This document shows, one piece after another, positions 26,464 to 34,873 of a stretch of DNA of 64,000 nt. Position numbers and translations under genes: made by a program. Position 1 is the first letter of the stretch; each line of letters starts with the position of its first letter. Under the pieces are notes generated by a model. The model saw only the letters and a list, made by a program, of their open reading frames with translations, did no database searches and had not been told where the DNA came from. Location of the stretch: positions 768,147 through 832,146 of the forward strand of contig NZ_LWLP01000001.1 in assembly GCF_001641125.1 (NCBI RefSeq), in the 5' to 3' direction. This DNA comes from Arthrobacter sp. OY3WO11. Lineage in GTDB: Bacteria; Actinomycetota; Actinomycetes; Actinomycetales; Micrococcaceae.

Positions 26464-26886
26464 ATGTCGGATGAGTTCCGCCGGAACCTGATGGGCCCCG
26501 AGCCCACGCTCCTGCCTGCCGAGACCGAGGTCTACGAGCAGCTGGACGCGGGCCAGGAAGCCCTGGACCTCGTGGAGAAGCACCCCACGTCCTCACTGTT
26601 GTGGGCCGTGCTGGCCGAGGAGGCCTGGGCGGAGGGGCGCACCATCGATTCCTACGCCTACTCCCGGGTGGGCTACCACCGGGGACTGGACTCGCTGCGC
26701 CGCAACGGCTGGCGCGGCGTGGGGCCCATCCCGTGGGAGCATAAGCCCAACCGGGGGTTCCTGCGGGCCCTCTACTCGCTGGGCCGGGCTTCCGCCGCCA
26801 TCGGCGAGGCCGAGGAGCCGGAGCGGATCGAGAAGTTCCTCAACGATTCCGACCCCTCGGCGAAGGCTGCCATCGAGGCGAAGTAG
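26464..26886 (+). CDS. DUF3151 family protein
   Basis: A 140-residue soluble protein of the actinobacterial DUF3151 family. It is rich in helices of tetratricopeptide character (HPTSSLLWAVLAEEAW, SYAYSRVGYHRGLDSLRRNGW) followed by GVGPIPWEHKPNRGFLRALYSLG. Its ATG is immediately after the fba TAA, so the two are translationally linked. Function is not known; the pairing with aldolase is a common actinobacterial arrangement as far as I recall. Confidence 0.85.
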   Translation: MSDEFRRNLMGPEPTLLPAETEVYEQLDAGQEALDLVEKHPTSSLLWAVLAEEAWAEGRTIDSYAYSRVGYHRGLDSLRRNGWRGVGPIPWEHKPNRGFLRALYSLGRASAAIGEAEEPERIEKFLNDSDPSAKAAIEAK

Positions 26887-26899
26887 CAAGCGCTGATTA

Positions 26900-26954
26900 A
26901 AGTGCGACGGCGGGTGGTCACCTTATGAAAAGGTGGCCACCCGCCGTCGCACTT
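26900..26954. repeat. perfect-like 25-bp-stem palindrome
   Basis: Arms 26900-26924 and 26930-26954 pair over 25 bp with one T-G wobble, around the 5-nt loop ATGAA. It lies 14 bp after the DUF3151 stop. No T-run follows on either strand, so it resembles a mobile or REP-type palindrome more than a terminator, though it would block or protect transcripts. Confidence 0.75.
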
Positions 26955-26967
26955 CCAGGAGTTCTTA

Positions 26968-27012
26968 TCCAGATATGCAGGTCAAAAGGCCCTTTAAGGC
27001 TGCATATTTGGA
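26968..27012. repeat. long palindrome, family A copy 2
   Basis: TCCAGATATGCAG (26968-26980) pairs with 27000-27012 over 13 bp with one G-T wobble; the loop contains AAAGG-C-CCTTT. The left arm is identical to that of the palindrome at 15570-15584, including the neighbouring Ts and the trailing A-run. Confidence 0.7.
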
Positions 27013-27035
27013 AAAAAGTCAAGGCTTTGGGGGAG

Positions 27036-27668
27036 CTAGCTGGCTTTCTGCAGGCCCGTACGGGCCATGGCGTCGGCGTAGGCGACCCGCATGTCCTCGA
27101 GGTACTCCTCCTGGCGGGCCGGCGAACCGGCGAACGCGCGGCCGCTGAGGGAACGCACCTTGTAAGTCTTCAGGCCGCGGCGCCACAGCAGCGGAACTTC
27201 TGTCTTCAGCAGCAGGTTGGCGAGGCGGTTGGCCTCGGTGCCATGCGCCACGATCACCGACGCGCGGGGAACAAGCGCAAGGAACTTCAGGAGCGGTTTG
27301 AGGCCCGCGGAGATCTGGTCCGGGGTGAACTTTCCGTTGGGCTCGCCGGGCAGGTGCCACGGGTGGACGTTCCACGGCATCACGAACTCCGGGCGCAGGC
27401 CCAGCTTCCACTGGATGCCGAGCATCCGGGTCACGGCATCGTGGTCCCCGGGGGTGATGAACCCGGACTTGTCCGCCTCGCCGATGTTCGAGTACAGGCT
27501 GATGATGCGGCACTCGTCCACGTCATGCATGGGGTCGACGTAAGGCACTACGGTGCCGGGCTTGGCGTCCTGCAGGGAATCGCACAGTTCATTGACGGCC
27601 GCGACGTTGGGTTCGTAGCGGCGGCTCAGGAGTTGCTCATGGAAAGATTCGGGTGCCAGGGCTGTCAT
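27036..27668 (-). CDS. uracil-DNA glycosylase superfamily protein
   Basis: A 210-residue protein whose middle part fits the UDG fold: YVDPMHDVDECRIISLYSNIG, then FVMPWNVHPWHLPGE (like the PWN-x-x-PW motif) and a later strand ASVIVAHGTEANRLANLL, where HGTEA stands in place of the HPS-x-L motif. It may excise damaged bases or have lost activity; the catalytic Asp/Asn of classical families is not clear. The ATG follows AGGAG. Its 3' end faces two palindromes in the convergent gap. Confidence 0.65.
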   Translation of the reverse strand: MTALAPESFHEQLLSRRYEPNVAAVNELCDSLQDAKPGTVVPYVDPMHDVDECRIISLYSNIGEADKSGFITPGDHDAVTRMLGIQWKLGLRPEFVMPWNVHPWHLPGEPNGKFTPDQISAGLKPLLKFLALVPRASVIVAHGTEANRLANLLLKTEVPLLWRRGLKTYKVRSLSGRAFAGSPARQEEYLEDMRVAYADAMARTGLQKAS

Positions 27669-27996
27669 GTAGTGCTTGATCTCCTGCGGGGATTGTTGTT
27701 GCTTCCGCCGGTGAAAATGGGCGCACGACGGCCCAGCTCATCAACGGCGGTTAATTGGGGTGGGCCGATTCCTGGTCGGCCTTTCCCAGTTTAGCAAGCC
27801 CCGCCAAACGAAACGCCGGGCGGGGCCACCCAATAAGAGCACGGGCGCATAGTTTCGCAACGTAATAACTGACTGCAGATTTCTGTCACGTCCATTGACA
27901 GCTTTTCTTTAGGTTGGTTGGCTTTTGTCACAGCCCGCATATGGGGGATCACCGCTGGCTGGACACACCCAATGCACTCGAAAGAGGTACCGCACC
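27669..27996. promoter_or_regulatory. divergent regulatory gap, 328 bp without a gene
   Basis: This gap separates the UDG-like and carboxypeptidase genes. It holds TGTCA (27884-27888) and TGACA (27896-27900) as an inverted repeat, the latter forming a TTGACA -35-like box at 27895-27900. No good -10 stands at 16-18 bp. I see no small gene. Confidence 0.35.
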
Positions 27997-29058
27997 GTGA
28001 GAAAAACCCTGGCAACCTTCAGGACCCTGGCACTAACGGGAGCCCTGGCTCTGGCAGCAGTGACCGTCCCGGCACCGGCCCTCGCCGTCGGCGAAGGCCC
28101 CAACTATGACGGCAACGGCCAGATCACCACGTCGAAGCTTGCCACCTACGACCAGATGGTTGCGTTCCTCAAAGACCAGGACGCCCGCCAGCCCGCCATG
28201 GAGCTCGAAGTCATCGGCCAAACGGTCAAGGGCCGGGACATCCACCTGGTCAAGTACATTTCGGACCCCGCCAAACCCACCATCCTCTACCTGACGCAGC
28301 AGCACGGCAACGAACAGCTCACCACCGAGGGCGCCCTGGAATTCGTCAAGCACCTGGGCACCGGCAAGTCAGGGGACATCCTTGACGGCGTTAACATCCT
28401 GGTTGTCCCCATGCTTAATGCTGACGGTGCCATGGGGGACGTGAACTTTTCCTTGGAGGACTACATCGCCAAGGGCGACCGAAACATGACCCGCTACAAC
28501 GCGAATGAAGTGGACCTCAACCGGGACCACGTGGCCAAAGTCCAGCCTGAAACGCAGGCGCTGCACAACAACGTGATGCGCAAGTACCAGGTGGACTACA
28601 TGATCGATCTCCACCACCAGGGCACCCGCAGTGAACGCGACGGAAAGCTGGTCTCCGGCTCGATCCTGTACCCCACCACACCCAACGCCGATCCGGCAGT
28701 GGTGGAGAAGTCCAAGCAGCTGGGCGCGGTGGTCTTTGACAATGTCGACTCCACCGGTTGGGGCCACCTCGGCAAGTACGTGGGCGGCAGTGCCGAAACC
28801 ATCAGCCGCAACGGCATCGCCGTGGAGTACGGCATTGCGACGCTGCTCTTCGAGATGCGCGGCATGTCCGACCACTACCTGGATGGCTACGCACTGGGGC
28901 TGCGGAGCAACGGCTACCTGATCAAGCAGACAGTCACCACGCTGACCGCCACCGCCGCCGCCATCGCTGACGGTTCAATCGCCGACGCCGACACCTCCTT
29001 CTGGGACAGCCTGGCCACGCAGACCTCCCGGCCCGGCGAGGAGGCCGACGACGAGTAG
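27997..29058 (+). CDS. secreted M14-family zinc carboxypeptidase
   Basis: A 353-residue exported peptidase. The signal peptide has VRKTLATFR, a hydrophobic core and a likely cut at PALA (about residue 30). Zinc ligands are His103 and Glu106 in QQHGNEQ, and a third histidine in MIDLHHQGT (206 or 207). Asn-Arg-Asp (VDLNRDHV) binds the substrate carboxylate. The general-base Glu is in LLFEMRGMS. It trims C-terminal residues or acts on peptidoglycan peptides outside the cell. The GTG at 27997 follows AAAGAGG. It ends in an acidic tail. Confidence 0.9.
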   Translation: MRKTLATFRTLALTGALALAAVTVPAPALAVGEGPNYDGNGQITTSKLATYDQMVAFLKDQDARQPAMELEVIGQTVKGRDIHLVKYISDPAKPTILYLTQQHGNEQLTTEGALEFVKHLGTGKSGDILDGVNILVVPMLNADGAMGDVNFSLEDYIAKGDRNMTRYNANEVDLNRDHVAKVQPETQALHNNVMRKYQVDYMIDLHHQGTRSERDGKLVSGSILYPTTPNADPAVVEKSKQLGAVVFDNVDSTGWGHLGKYVGGSAETISRNGIAVEYGIATLLFEMRGMSDHYLDGYALGLRSNGYLIKQTVTTLTATAAAIADGSIADADTSFWDSLATQTSRPGEEADDE

Positions 29059-29074
29059 CAGCACCCGCTGACGC

Positions 29075-29130
29075 TCCGCCGCGGTCCCTTCCTGCAGCAG
29101 CCCCTGCGCTGCGGAAAGGGCCGCGGCGGA
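29075..29130 (+). terminator. strong hairpin after the carboxypeptidase gene
   Basis: TCCGCCGCGG (29075-29084) pairs with CCGCGGCGGA (29121-29130), with inner CCCTTCC/GGAAAGGG pairing. It begins 17 bp after the stop codon. No long T-run follows. Confidence 0.6.
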
Positions 29131-29317
29131 CTAACGAGTGGACAAAGTCGCCCATCGGCTAAACTTGGGTGGTAAGGGCCCCGGAACTCTTGCGTCGCTG
29201 TGCCGCCATCGGACCAGTGACAGCCGGTACATTCGGGGCATTCTCATGAACGGCGCTGCGCAGGACCGCCACAGTGTGGCCGAAACCGGGCAGCCCGAAC
29301 GAATGGGGGAGGATCCC

Positions 29318-30607
29318 ATGCCAGCAATTGTGATCGTAGGAGCCCAGTGGGGCGACGAAGGAAAAGGCAAGGCTACCGACCTGCTCGGCGGCCGTGTTGA
29401 CTACGTCGTCAAGCCGAACGGCGGCAACAACGCCGGGCACACCGTCGTCGTAGGCGGTGAAAAGTACGAACTCAAGCTGCTGCCGGCAGGTATTCTCAGC
29501 CCCAACGCGGTGCCCATCATCGGCAACGGCTGCGTGGTCAACCTTGAGGCCCTCTTCCAGGAAATTGACGGCCTGCAGGCCCGCGGCGCCGACACTTCAA
29601 AGCTCCGAGTCTCCGCCAACGCCCACCTGGTGGCCCCGTACCACCAGGTGCTGGACAAGGTGACCGAGCGCTTCCTCGGCAGCCGCGCCATCGGCACCAC
29701 CGGCCGCGGTATCGGTCCGGCCTACATGGACAAAGTGGCCAGGCTGGGCATCCGCGTGCAGGACGTCTTTGACGAATCCATCCTCCGGCAGAAGGTGGAA
29801 GGTTCCCTCCGCCAGAAGAACGAACTCCTGGTCAAGGTCTACAACCGCCGCAGCGTCGTGGTGGATGAGATTGTGGACTACTTCCTGTCCTTCGCCGAAC
29901 GGCTCCGCCCGCTGGTCATCGACAGCACGCTGGTCCTGAACACCGCCCTGGACGAGGGCAAGGTGGTCCTGATGGAGGGCGGCCAGGCAACGTTCCTGGA
30001 CGTGGACCACGGCACCTACCCGTTCGTGACCTCCTCCAACCCCACCGCCGGCGGCGCGTCCGTGGGTTCGGGCATCGGGCCCACCCGCATTTCTCGCTCC
30101 ATCGGCATCATCAAGGCCTACACCACCCGCGTTGGCGCCGGGCCGTTCCCCACGGAACTCTTTGACGAGATGGGCATGTACCTGCAGAAGACGGGTGGCG
30201 AGTTCGGCGTCAACACCGGCCGTCCCCGCCGCTGCGGCTGGTACGACGCCGTCCTGGCCCGCCACGCGTCGAGGGTCAACGGCTTCACGGACTACTTCGT
30301 CACCAAGCTGGACGTCCTCACCGGCATCGAGCAGATCCCCGTGTGCGTGGCCTACGACGTCGACGGCGTCCGGCACGACGAAATGCCCATGACGCAGACG
30401 CAATTCCACCATGCCGTACCGATTTTCGAGTACTTCGAAGGCTGGACCGAGGACATCACGGGCGCACGCACCCTCGCAGACCTCCCGGAGAACGCACGCA
30501 ACTACGTCCTGGCGCTCGAGAAGCTGTCCGGGACGCGCTTCTCCGCCATCGGCGTGGGTCCGGACCGGGACCAGACCATCGTGGTGAACGACCTCATCAA
30601 CGACTGA
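29318..30607 (+). CDS. purA: adenylosuccinate synthetase
   Basis: Makes adenylosuccinate from IMP, aspartate and GTP, the first step from IMP to AMP. The 429-residue product has the P-loop-like [11 protein letters not shown] at 8-18 (catalytic Asp13), NNAGHTVV with His41, [33 protein letters not shown], and the GTP-site KLDVLTG. The length is typical. The ATG at 29318 follows GGGGGAGG; the longer upstream frame is not conserved. The 187 bp before it, after the terminator, show no clear promoter. Confidence 0.97.
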   Translation: MPAIVIVGAQWGDEGKGKATDLLGGRVDYVVKPNGGNNAGHTVVVGGEKYELKLLPAGILSPNAVPIIGNGCVVNLEALFQEIDGLQARGADTSKLRVSANAHLVAPYHQVLDKVTERFLGSRAIGTTGRGIGPAYMDKVARLGIRVQDVFDESILRQKVEGSLRQKNELLVKVYNRRSVVVDEIVDYFLSFAERLRPLVIDSTLVLNTALDEGKVVLMEGGQATFLDVDHGTYPFVTSSNPTAGGASVGSGIGPTRISRSIGIIKAYTTRVGAGPFPTELFDEMGMYLQKTGGEFGVNTGRPRRCGWYDAVLARHASRVNGFTDYFVTKLDVLTGIEQIPVCVAYDVDGVRHDEMPMTQTQFHHAVPIFEYFEGWTEDITGARTLADLPENARNYVLALEKLSGTRFSAIGVGPDRDQTIVVNDLIND

Positions 30608-30644
30608 CCGGTCCGTAACCGGGTAAAAGCAGGGAATTACGACG

Positions 30645-30684
30645 GCGGCGGGGCACTCTTGCAAGGGTGTCCCGCCGCTTGTTT
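30645..30684 (+). terminator. intrinsic terminator of purA
   Basis: GCGGCGGG (from 30645) pairs with CCCGCCGC (30671-30678) with CAC/GTG and CTTG/CAAG pairs inside; TTGTTT follows at 30679-30684. Confidence 0.8.
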
Positions 30685-30806
30685 CTGTCCGGGGCGGGAG
30701 GGGCCTGCGGCAATTTACACAGGGTTAACGTGGTTGGTCTTGTGAGGCTGCCGGGAAGCCCGCGAGACTCGTCTGTACACCCTGTGACTGCGAGGAAGGA
30801 CTTGCC

Positions 30807-31163
30807 ATGGCCGGGAAATTCGAGGCATTTGTGGACTCTGATTCGTCTTTCAGGTTCCGGCTCCTGGCCCCTGACGGCGCAGTGATGGCTGTCTCCGGCC
30901 CGTACCGGGACAAGGCCGCCCTTGCTGCCGGCATAGCCGCCGTCCGGGAGTGCGCCGGTACCGGTCTGGTCACCGATCTTTGTTCCGCCGGGGCCGCAAC
31001 CCGCCAGGCCCACGTCCCTGCCCCGGCGGAGGAACCGGCCACGGCTGCACCCCGGACGGAGTGCGAGGACCAGCGCGTCCCCGCCGGAGGGCACGCCTTC
31101 GTTTTCGCCCAAGGCCTGCGGCGCCAGGGCCCCCGGCCCCGCTGGACTGCCGCCGCCCGCTGA
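30807..31163 (+). CDS. DUF1508 (YegP-like) domain protein
   Basis: A 118-residue protein. The first 55 residues form one DUF1508 unit: KFEAFVDSDSSFRFRLLAPDGAVMAVSGPYRDKAALAAGI by position, then VRECAG. The rest is Ala/Pro/Arg-rich and probably disordered. YegP-type proteins are small beta-rich proteins without a settled function. GGAAGG lies 7 nt before the ATG, which supports it as a real gene. It stands alone between two terminators. Confidence 0.75.
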   Translation: MAGKFEAFVDSDSSFRFRLLAPDGAVMAVSGPYRDKAALAAGIAAVRECAGTGLVTDLCSAGAATRQAHVPAPAEEPATAAPRTECEDQRVPAGGHAFVFAQGLRRQGPRPRWTAAAR

Positions 31164-31240
31164 CCCGTCCAAAAAGTTTTCAAAGTTTTCCCGTCCAGGC
31201 GTAACCCTTTGCGTGCCCCCAGCGATTACCCCTATGTAGC

Positions 31241-31286
31241 GCCGGCCTGGAACTTGTCCCCCATCACGTTCCAGGCCGGCTCTTTC
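31241..31286 (+). terminator. intrinsic terminator
   Basis: GCCGGCCTGGAAC (31241-31253) pairs perfectly over 13 bp with 31268-31280, followed by TCTTTC. It closes the DUF1508 gene. Confidence 0.75.
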
Positions 31287-31369
31287 ACTTTCCGACGGCA
31301 GGGGCAGCTGCCTAGTCGGACCGGCAGCGAACGCGTGGCGGTCCCGGGCGGTGGTTACTGGGCGGTAAA

Positions 31370-31999
31370 GTGAGGCGGGGAAAAGGCGTTCCGCACTCGG
31401 ACGGCTTCTCCGCGCAAACAACCCCCTCTTTGACCGAAAGCTCCACGTCCGTGACTGATGCCCTGACAGACGAGGCCCTGGACGGCCCCGCCGGGCCAAC
31501 AGTATTCAGCGTTGTCTACCGGACGTATGCATCACAGGTCCTGGGCTATTTGACGGCCCGGGGAGTCGAGGATCCGGAGGCGGCCATGCAGGAAGTGTTC
31601 CTCTCCGTCCTGCCGCGTCTTGGCTCAGTGCACGGGGGAGCCGCCGGGCTGCGCACGTTCATCTTTTCGGTGGCCCACGCCCGCATGGTGGACGATCACC
31701 GCCGCCAGAGCCGCACTCCCGCCAAGCTCCCTTTTGAACCGGAGCTGGACCAGCGCGAAGATTCGTCGGCGGAAACGGAAGCGCTGGAACGGATAGTGCC
31801 GCAGGAGGTCCTTGGCCTGCTGGATGCGCTGCCGCAGGACCAGCGCGAGGTACTGGCCCTCCGCCTCGTGGCCGGGTTTACCGTGGAGCAGTCCGCGGAA
31901 GCCATGGGCAAGAGCGAGGGCGCCGTAAAGCAGCTACAGCGCCGGGCGCTCCTCAAGCTCCGGGAACTTGCGGACGTGAAGGAATACCTGAAGCCATGA
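31370..31999 (+). CDS. ECF-type RNA polymerase sigma factor
   Basis: Up to 209 residues. Region 2 covers about 45-110 (FSVVYRTYASQVLGYLTARG, EDPEAAMQEVFLSVL). Region 4 covers about 150-200 (LDALPQDQREVLALRLVAGF, TVEQSAEAMGKSEGAVKQLQRRAL). Region 3 is absent, as in group 4 (ECF) factors. The GTG at 31370 overlaps a TAAAGT box, so a start at the in-frame GTG 31451 (182 residues) is equally likely. Its stop overlaps the next start (ATGA); that gene has the layout of a membrane anti-sigma factor. Confidence 0.85.
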   Translation: MRRGKGVPHSDGFSAQTTPSLTESSTSVTDALTDEALDGPAGPTVFSVVYRTYASQVLGYLTARGVEDPEAAMQEVFLSVLPRLGSVHGGAAGLRTFIFSVAHARMVDDHRRQSRTPAKLPFEPELDQREDSSAETEALERIVPQEVLGLLDALPQDQREVLALRLVAGFTVEQSAEAMGKSEGAVKQLQRRALLKLRELADVKEYLKP

Positions 32000-32874
32000 C
32001 ACCACAAGCGCACCACACAGCGGACGCGGTGGAGGAGATGCTCCTCGACGCCGGCCTTGGGCAGGACGCCGACCTGCGCCGGACCCTCCTGGCCGTAGGT
32101 TCGTTAGCGCAACTTCCCGTGCCGGCTCCCACGGGACAGCTGGCTGCCCTGCTGGCCGCCGGTACCTGCGATGCACCCGGGAAAGACGCGCAGGGCAGCT
32201 ACACGACGGAGGCCACCCCGGGCGATGAACTCGGGCGGCGCCGCCGGCTGCGCGCACACCGGCCCACCGTCGTCGGGCTGGCCCTGGTGGCGGGCATGGG
32301 AATGGGAGTTGGCACCGTGGCGGCCAGCTCCGCAGGTCCTGCCCATACCGGCAGCCCCTCCGTGCAGCAACTGCTCGAAGACTGGTCACCATCCTGGACC
32401 ATCCGTACACCCCAGGCCGCTGCGCCCCCACCACTCCAGGAGGGCAGCGATGACGCTGCCAGCGGGCAGGATGACGGCGGGCTGGCTGGCAGTGGGACCA
32501 CCCCTGGCGGGGAACCGCCGGCAACGGCGCAGCCCGCGGAGGAGTCCGGGCAGGGCACAACGTTCCTGCTGCCCGGCCAGGGCTGGGACGAACCCGGAGA
32601 CGTTCCTGCGGCAGACGGACAGGACGGCAGGAAGGAACCGGAAAAGAACGGCCACGCAGCAGAAGAGGACACGGCAGCAGGACCCGAACAGACCGGTCCG
32701 ACTGATCCCCGGACCAACAACGGGAACACCCCGGACAAGACAGGGCAACGGCCAGTAGAGGCTCCCGGCGTGCCGGGAAACGCCGGACAGGGACCAGCAG
32801 GGCAGGGAGCCGACGCCGCCGCCGGAGGAAAACCCGTGCCCGGGACCAAGTGGCTGGAAAAGTTCGTCCGCTAG
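31996..32874 (+). CDS. single-pass membrane protein, candidate anti-sigma factor
   Basis: A 292-residue protein. The N-terminal 85 residues are cytoplasmic and helical. One membrane segment lies at about 90-112 (TVVGLALVAGMGMGVGTVAAS). A long outer domain of about 175 residues follows, rich in Pro, Gly, Gln, Glu and Asp, and ends in a short conserved-looking piece (PGTKWLEKFVR). The overlap with the sigma gene and this topology match anti-sigma factors. No zinc-binding HxxxCxxC motif is visible, so it is not of the ZAS type and the role is inferred. Confidence 0.65.
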   Translation: MTPQAHHTADAVEEMLLDAGLGQDADLRRTLLAVGSLAQLPVPAPTGQLAALLAAGTCDAPGKDAQGSYTTEATPGDELGRRRRLRAHRPTVVGLALVAGMGMGVGTVAASSAGPAHTGSPSVQQLLEDWSPSWTIRTPQAAAPPPLQEGSDDAASGQDDGGLAGSGTTPGGEPPATAQPAEESGQGTTFLLPGQGWDEPGDVPAADGQDGRKEPEKNGHAAEEDTAAGPEQTGPTDPRTNNGNTPDKTGQRPVEAPGVPGNAGQGPAGQGADAAAGGKPVPGTKWLEKFVR

Positions 32875-32940
32875 CCGTAGTGACCTGAGAGGTTGAAGAC
32901 GCCTCGTAGCGGGCTGCACGCTGACGGCGTTCCCTCCGCG

Positions 32941-32946
32941 TAGGCT
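32941..32946 (+). promoter_or_regulatory. -10 box of a leaderless promoter
   Basis: TAGGCT ends 6 nt before the ATG at 32953. Confidence 0.6.
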
Positions 32947-32952
32947 GAACCC

Positions 32953-33378
32953 ATGGGCCACACGAACGATCCTGCAGTCATAGAACGCCTGATGCGCACC
33001 AAGGGACGCTGGGCCATCGTCGGCCTGAGCACCAATGAATGGCGTGCAGCCTACGACACCTCGCTGTTCATCCGGGACCGGATGGGCATGGAAATCATCC
33101 CCGTCAACCTGCCCGGTGACCCCGTCCACGGCGAACCCGGTTACCGCAGCCTCCTGGACATCCCGGCCGCCAAGCAGCCCATCGACGTCGTGGACTGCTT
33201 TGTGAATTCCCACAAAGTGGGGGACGTCGTGGACCAGGCGATCGCCGTAGGCGCGAAAGCCGTGTGGATGCAGCTGGGAGTCGTTGATGAGGCTGCGGCC
33301 AAGCGGGCCAAAGAAGCGGGGCTGGACGTGGTGATGGACAGCTGTCCTGCGCAGCAGGCCTGGAAGTTCAACCTCTGA
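32953..33378 (+). CDS. CoA-binding domain protein (YccU-like)
   Basis: A 141-residue Rossmann-type protein of the CoA_binding_2 family. It has WAIVGLSTNEWRAAYDTSLFIRDRMGMEIIPVNLPGD, then VDCFVNSHKVGDVVDQAIAVGAKAVWMQLGVVDEAAAKRAKEAGLDVVMDSCP by position. Small stand-alone members bind CoA in vitro and their role is unknown. A TAGGCT box 6 nt before the ATG points to a leaderless mRNA. It converges with the dioxygenase gene 13 bp away. Confidence 0.88.
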   Translation: MGHTNDPAVIERLMRTKGRWAIVGLSTNEWRAAYDTSLFIRDRMGMEIIPVNLPGDPVHGEPGYRSLLDIPAAKQPIDVVDCFVNSHKVGDVVDQAIAVGAKAVWMQLGVVDEAAAKRAKEAGLDVVMDSCPAQQAWKFNL

Positions 33379-33391
33379 CAGGCTTTCAGCC

Positions 33392-34420
33392 TCAGCGCTT
33401 CAGCAGCTCCGGATAGTGCCGTTCGGTGACGTCCGGGTGCGCCCGCATCCTGCCTTTGAGCATGTTCATCCCAAACCAGGCCAGCAGCGGGTTCGCCGGG
33501 TCATCCGTGATTCCCCTCGCCGCTGCCTTCAGCTCCGGCGGCAGCGGCACCGGGTGGATCACCGCGTCAAGCCTTGGGGACCAGAAGAACGGAACGGAGT
33601 ACCGGTCCACGCCCGGCAGCGGTGCCTGCACCCGGTGGATGGTGGCCGCCAGGTAGCCTTCCGTGGCCACCTCAAGCATTTCACCGAGGTTCACCACCAG
33701 CGCCCCGGGGAGCGGTTCCACCGGAACCCACGCTGCCGCCCCGGGCGGAAGCACTTCAAGCCCGCCCACGTCGTCCTGGAGCAGCAGCGTGACGAATCCG
33801 TAGTCCGCGTGCGATCCCACGCCCTGGTCTCCAGCGGCCTCCACCACGCCGCCCACATAGTGCACCAGCTTGCCCATCCATGCCGGTGACCCCTGGAACG
33901 GCTCGTCGAAGTAGTCCTCCGGAAGCTGCAAGGAAACGGCCATCCCCCTGAGCAGCTCCATCCCCACCGCGGACATCAGTTCAGCCCACGCCATGGCCAC
34001 GGGGCGAAGTTCGGGGAACGATTTATCGGGCCAGAGGTTGGGGCCCTGCAACAGCCAGAACGGCTGGTCCTCCGGATAGTCCGTAACGGGCGGCCGCTCC
34101 GGTGAGTAGTCGATCTGCTCCCGCGCGTCTGCCCTTCCCTGGGTGACCTCGGTGCCCATCCGGGTGTAGCCGCGGAAATGCGGCGACAGCCGGTTATCCA
34201 GCTTCAGCCGGTCCTCGAGCGGAAGGCTGAAGAAGCGCCTGATGGTGTCCAAAAGCTGTTCCGGCTGGCCGGGGGCCGCACCGTATCCGGTCACTTGGAA
34301 GAAGCCCACGTTGTGCGTGGCGTACCGCAGCTGCCCGATGAAATCCGGGCTGAAGGACCCGCCGGCCTGCCGGGCCGTGCCCAGGTCCAGAACAGGTATG
34401 GACCCCTGATCGCGTGCCAT
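33392..34420 (-). CDS. isopenicillin N synthase-like Fe(II)/2-oxoglutarate dioxygenase
   Basis: A 342-residue non-heme iron oxygenase. The iron ligands are His204 and Asp206 (SHADYGF) and His262 (ATIHRVQ). The 2-oxoglutarate-binding pair Arg273/Ser275 (DRYSVPFF) is present. The N-terminal DIOX_N half has IPVLDLG and NVGFFQVTGYG. The substrate is unknown; such stand-alone bacterial members are often in minor metabolism. No ribosome site fits. TAGTCT lies 6 nt before the ATG, and its promoter overlaps that of the divergent MmcQ gene. Confidence 0.9.
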   Translation of the reverse strand: MARDQGSIPVLDLGTARQAGGSFSPDFIGQLRYATHNVGFFQVTGYGAAPGQPEQLLDTIRRFFSLPLEDRLKLDNRLSPHFRGYTRMGTEVTQGRADAREQIDYSPERPPVTDYPEDQPFWLLQGPNLWPDKSFPELRPVAMAWAELMSAVGMELLRGMAVSLQLPEDYFDEPFQGSPAWMGKLVHYVGGVVEAAGDQGVGSHADYGFVTLLLQDDVGGLEVLPPGAAAWVPVEPLPGALVVNLGEMLEVATEGYLAATIHRVQAPLPGVDRYSVPFFWSPRLDAVIHPVPLPPELKAAARGITDDPANPLLAWFGMNMLKGRMRAHPDVTERHYPELLKR

Positions 34421-34426
34421 CCTCGC

Positions 34427-34432
34427 AGACTA
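34427..34432 (-). promoter_or_regulatory. -10 box of the dioxygenase (leaderless)
   Basis: TAGTCT on the minus strand ends 6 nt before the ATG at 34420. Confidence 0.55.
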
Positions 34433-34453
34433 GCACCGGAGGCGATGGCTTTA

Positions 34454-34459
34454 TAGGCT
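34454..34459 (+). promoter_or_regulatory. -10 box of the MmcQ gene (leaderless)
   Basis: TAGGCT ends 6 nt before the ATG at 34466. It lies where the -35 of the divergent dioxygenase promoter would be. Confidence 0.55.
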
Positions 34460-34465
34460 TTCCGG

Positions 34466-34873
34466 ATGGACCCCGACGCACTGCGGAAAGTTTGCCTCTC
34501 CTTCCCCGGCGCGTACGAGGATTATCCCTTCGGGCCTGAGACCGCCGTCTTCAAGGTAAGCGCCGGCGGTTCCCAGAACCAGGGCAAGGTCTTTGCCTTG
34601 TCATCGATGAGCCCGGACGGCTACGTGAACCTCAAGTGCGAGCCGGGCCTGGCGGTGCAGCTCCGCGCCGCACACCCTGAAATCACGGGGGCGTGGCACA
34701 TGAACAAGACCCACTGGAACGGTGTCCGGCTGGACGGGGCGCTTCCTGACGACATGGTCAGGGACATGGTGGAGGACTCCTACGACCTCGTGGTGGCAGG
34801 CCTGGGCAGGAAACAGCAGGAACAGCTGGGATGGGCGCGGCTGACCGGATCGGCCGGTGGAGCACGTGGCTGA
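34466..34873 (+). CDS. MmcQ/YjbR family protein
   Basis: A 135-residue small protein of the MmcQ/YjbR family (CyaY-like fold with DNA-binding features). It has LRKVCLSFPGAYEDYPFGPETAVFKV at the start, FALSSMSPDGYVNLKCEPG in the middle, then GAWHMNKTHWNGVRLDGALPDDMVRDMVEDSYDLV. All family hallmarks are in order. Function is unsettled. It is leaderless by its -10 spacing, and its end overlaps the next gene. Confidence 0.88.
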   Translation: MDPDALRKVCLSFPGAYEDYPFGPETAVFKVSAGGSQNQGKVFALSSMSPDGYVNLKCEPGLAVQLRAAHPEITGAWHMNKTHWNGVRLDGALPDDMVRDMVEDSYDLVVAGLGRKQQEQLGWARLTGSAGGARG

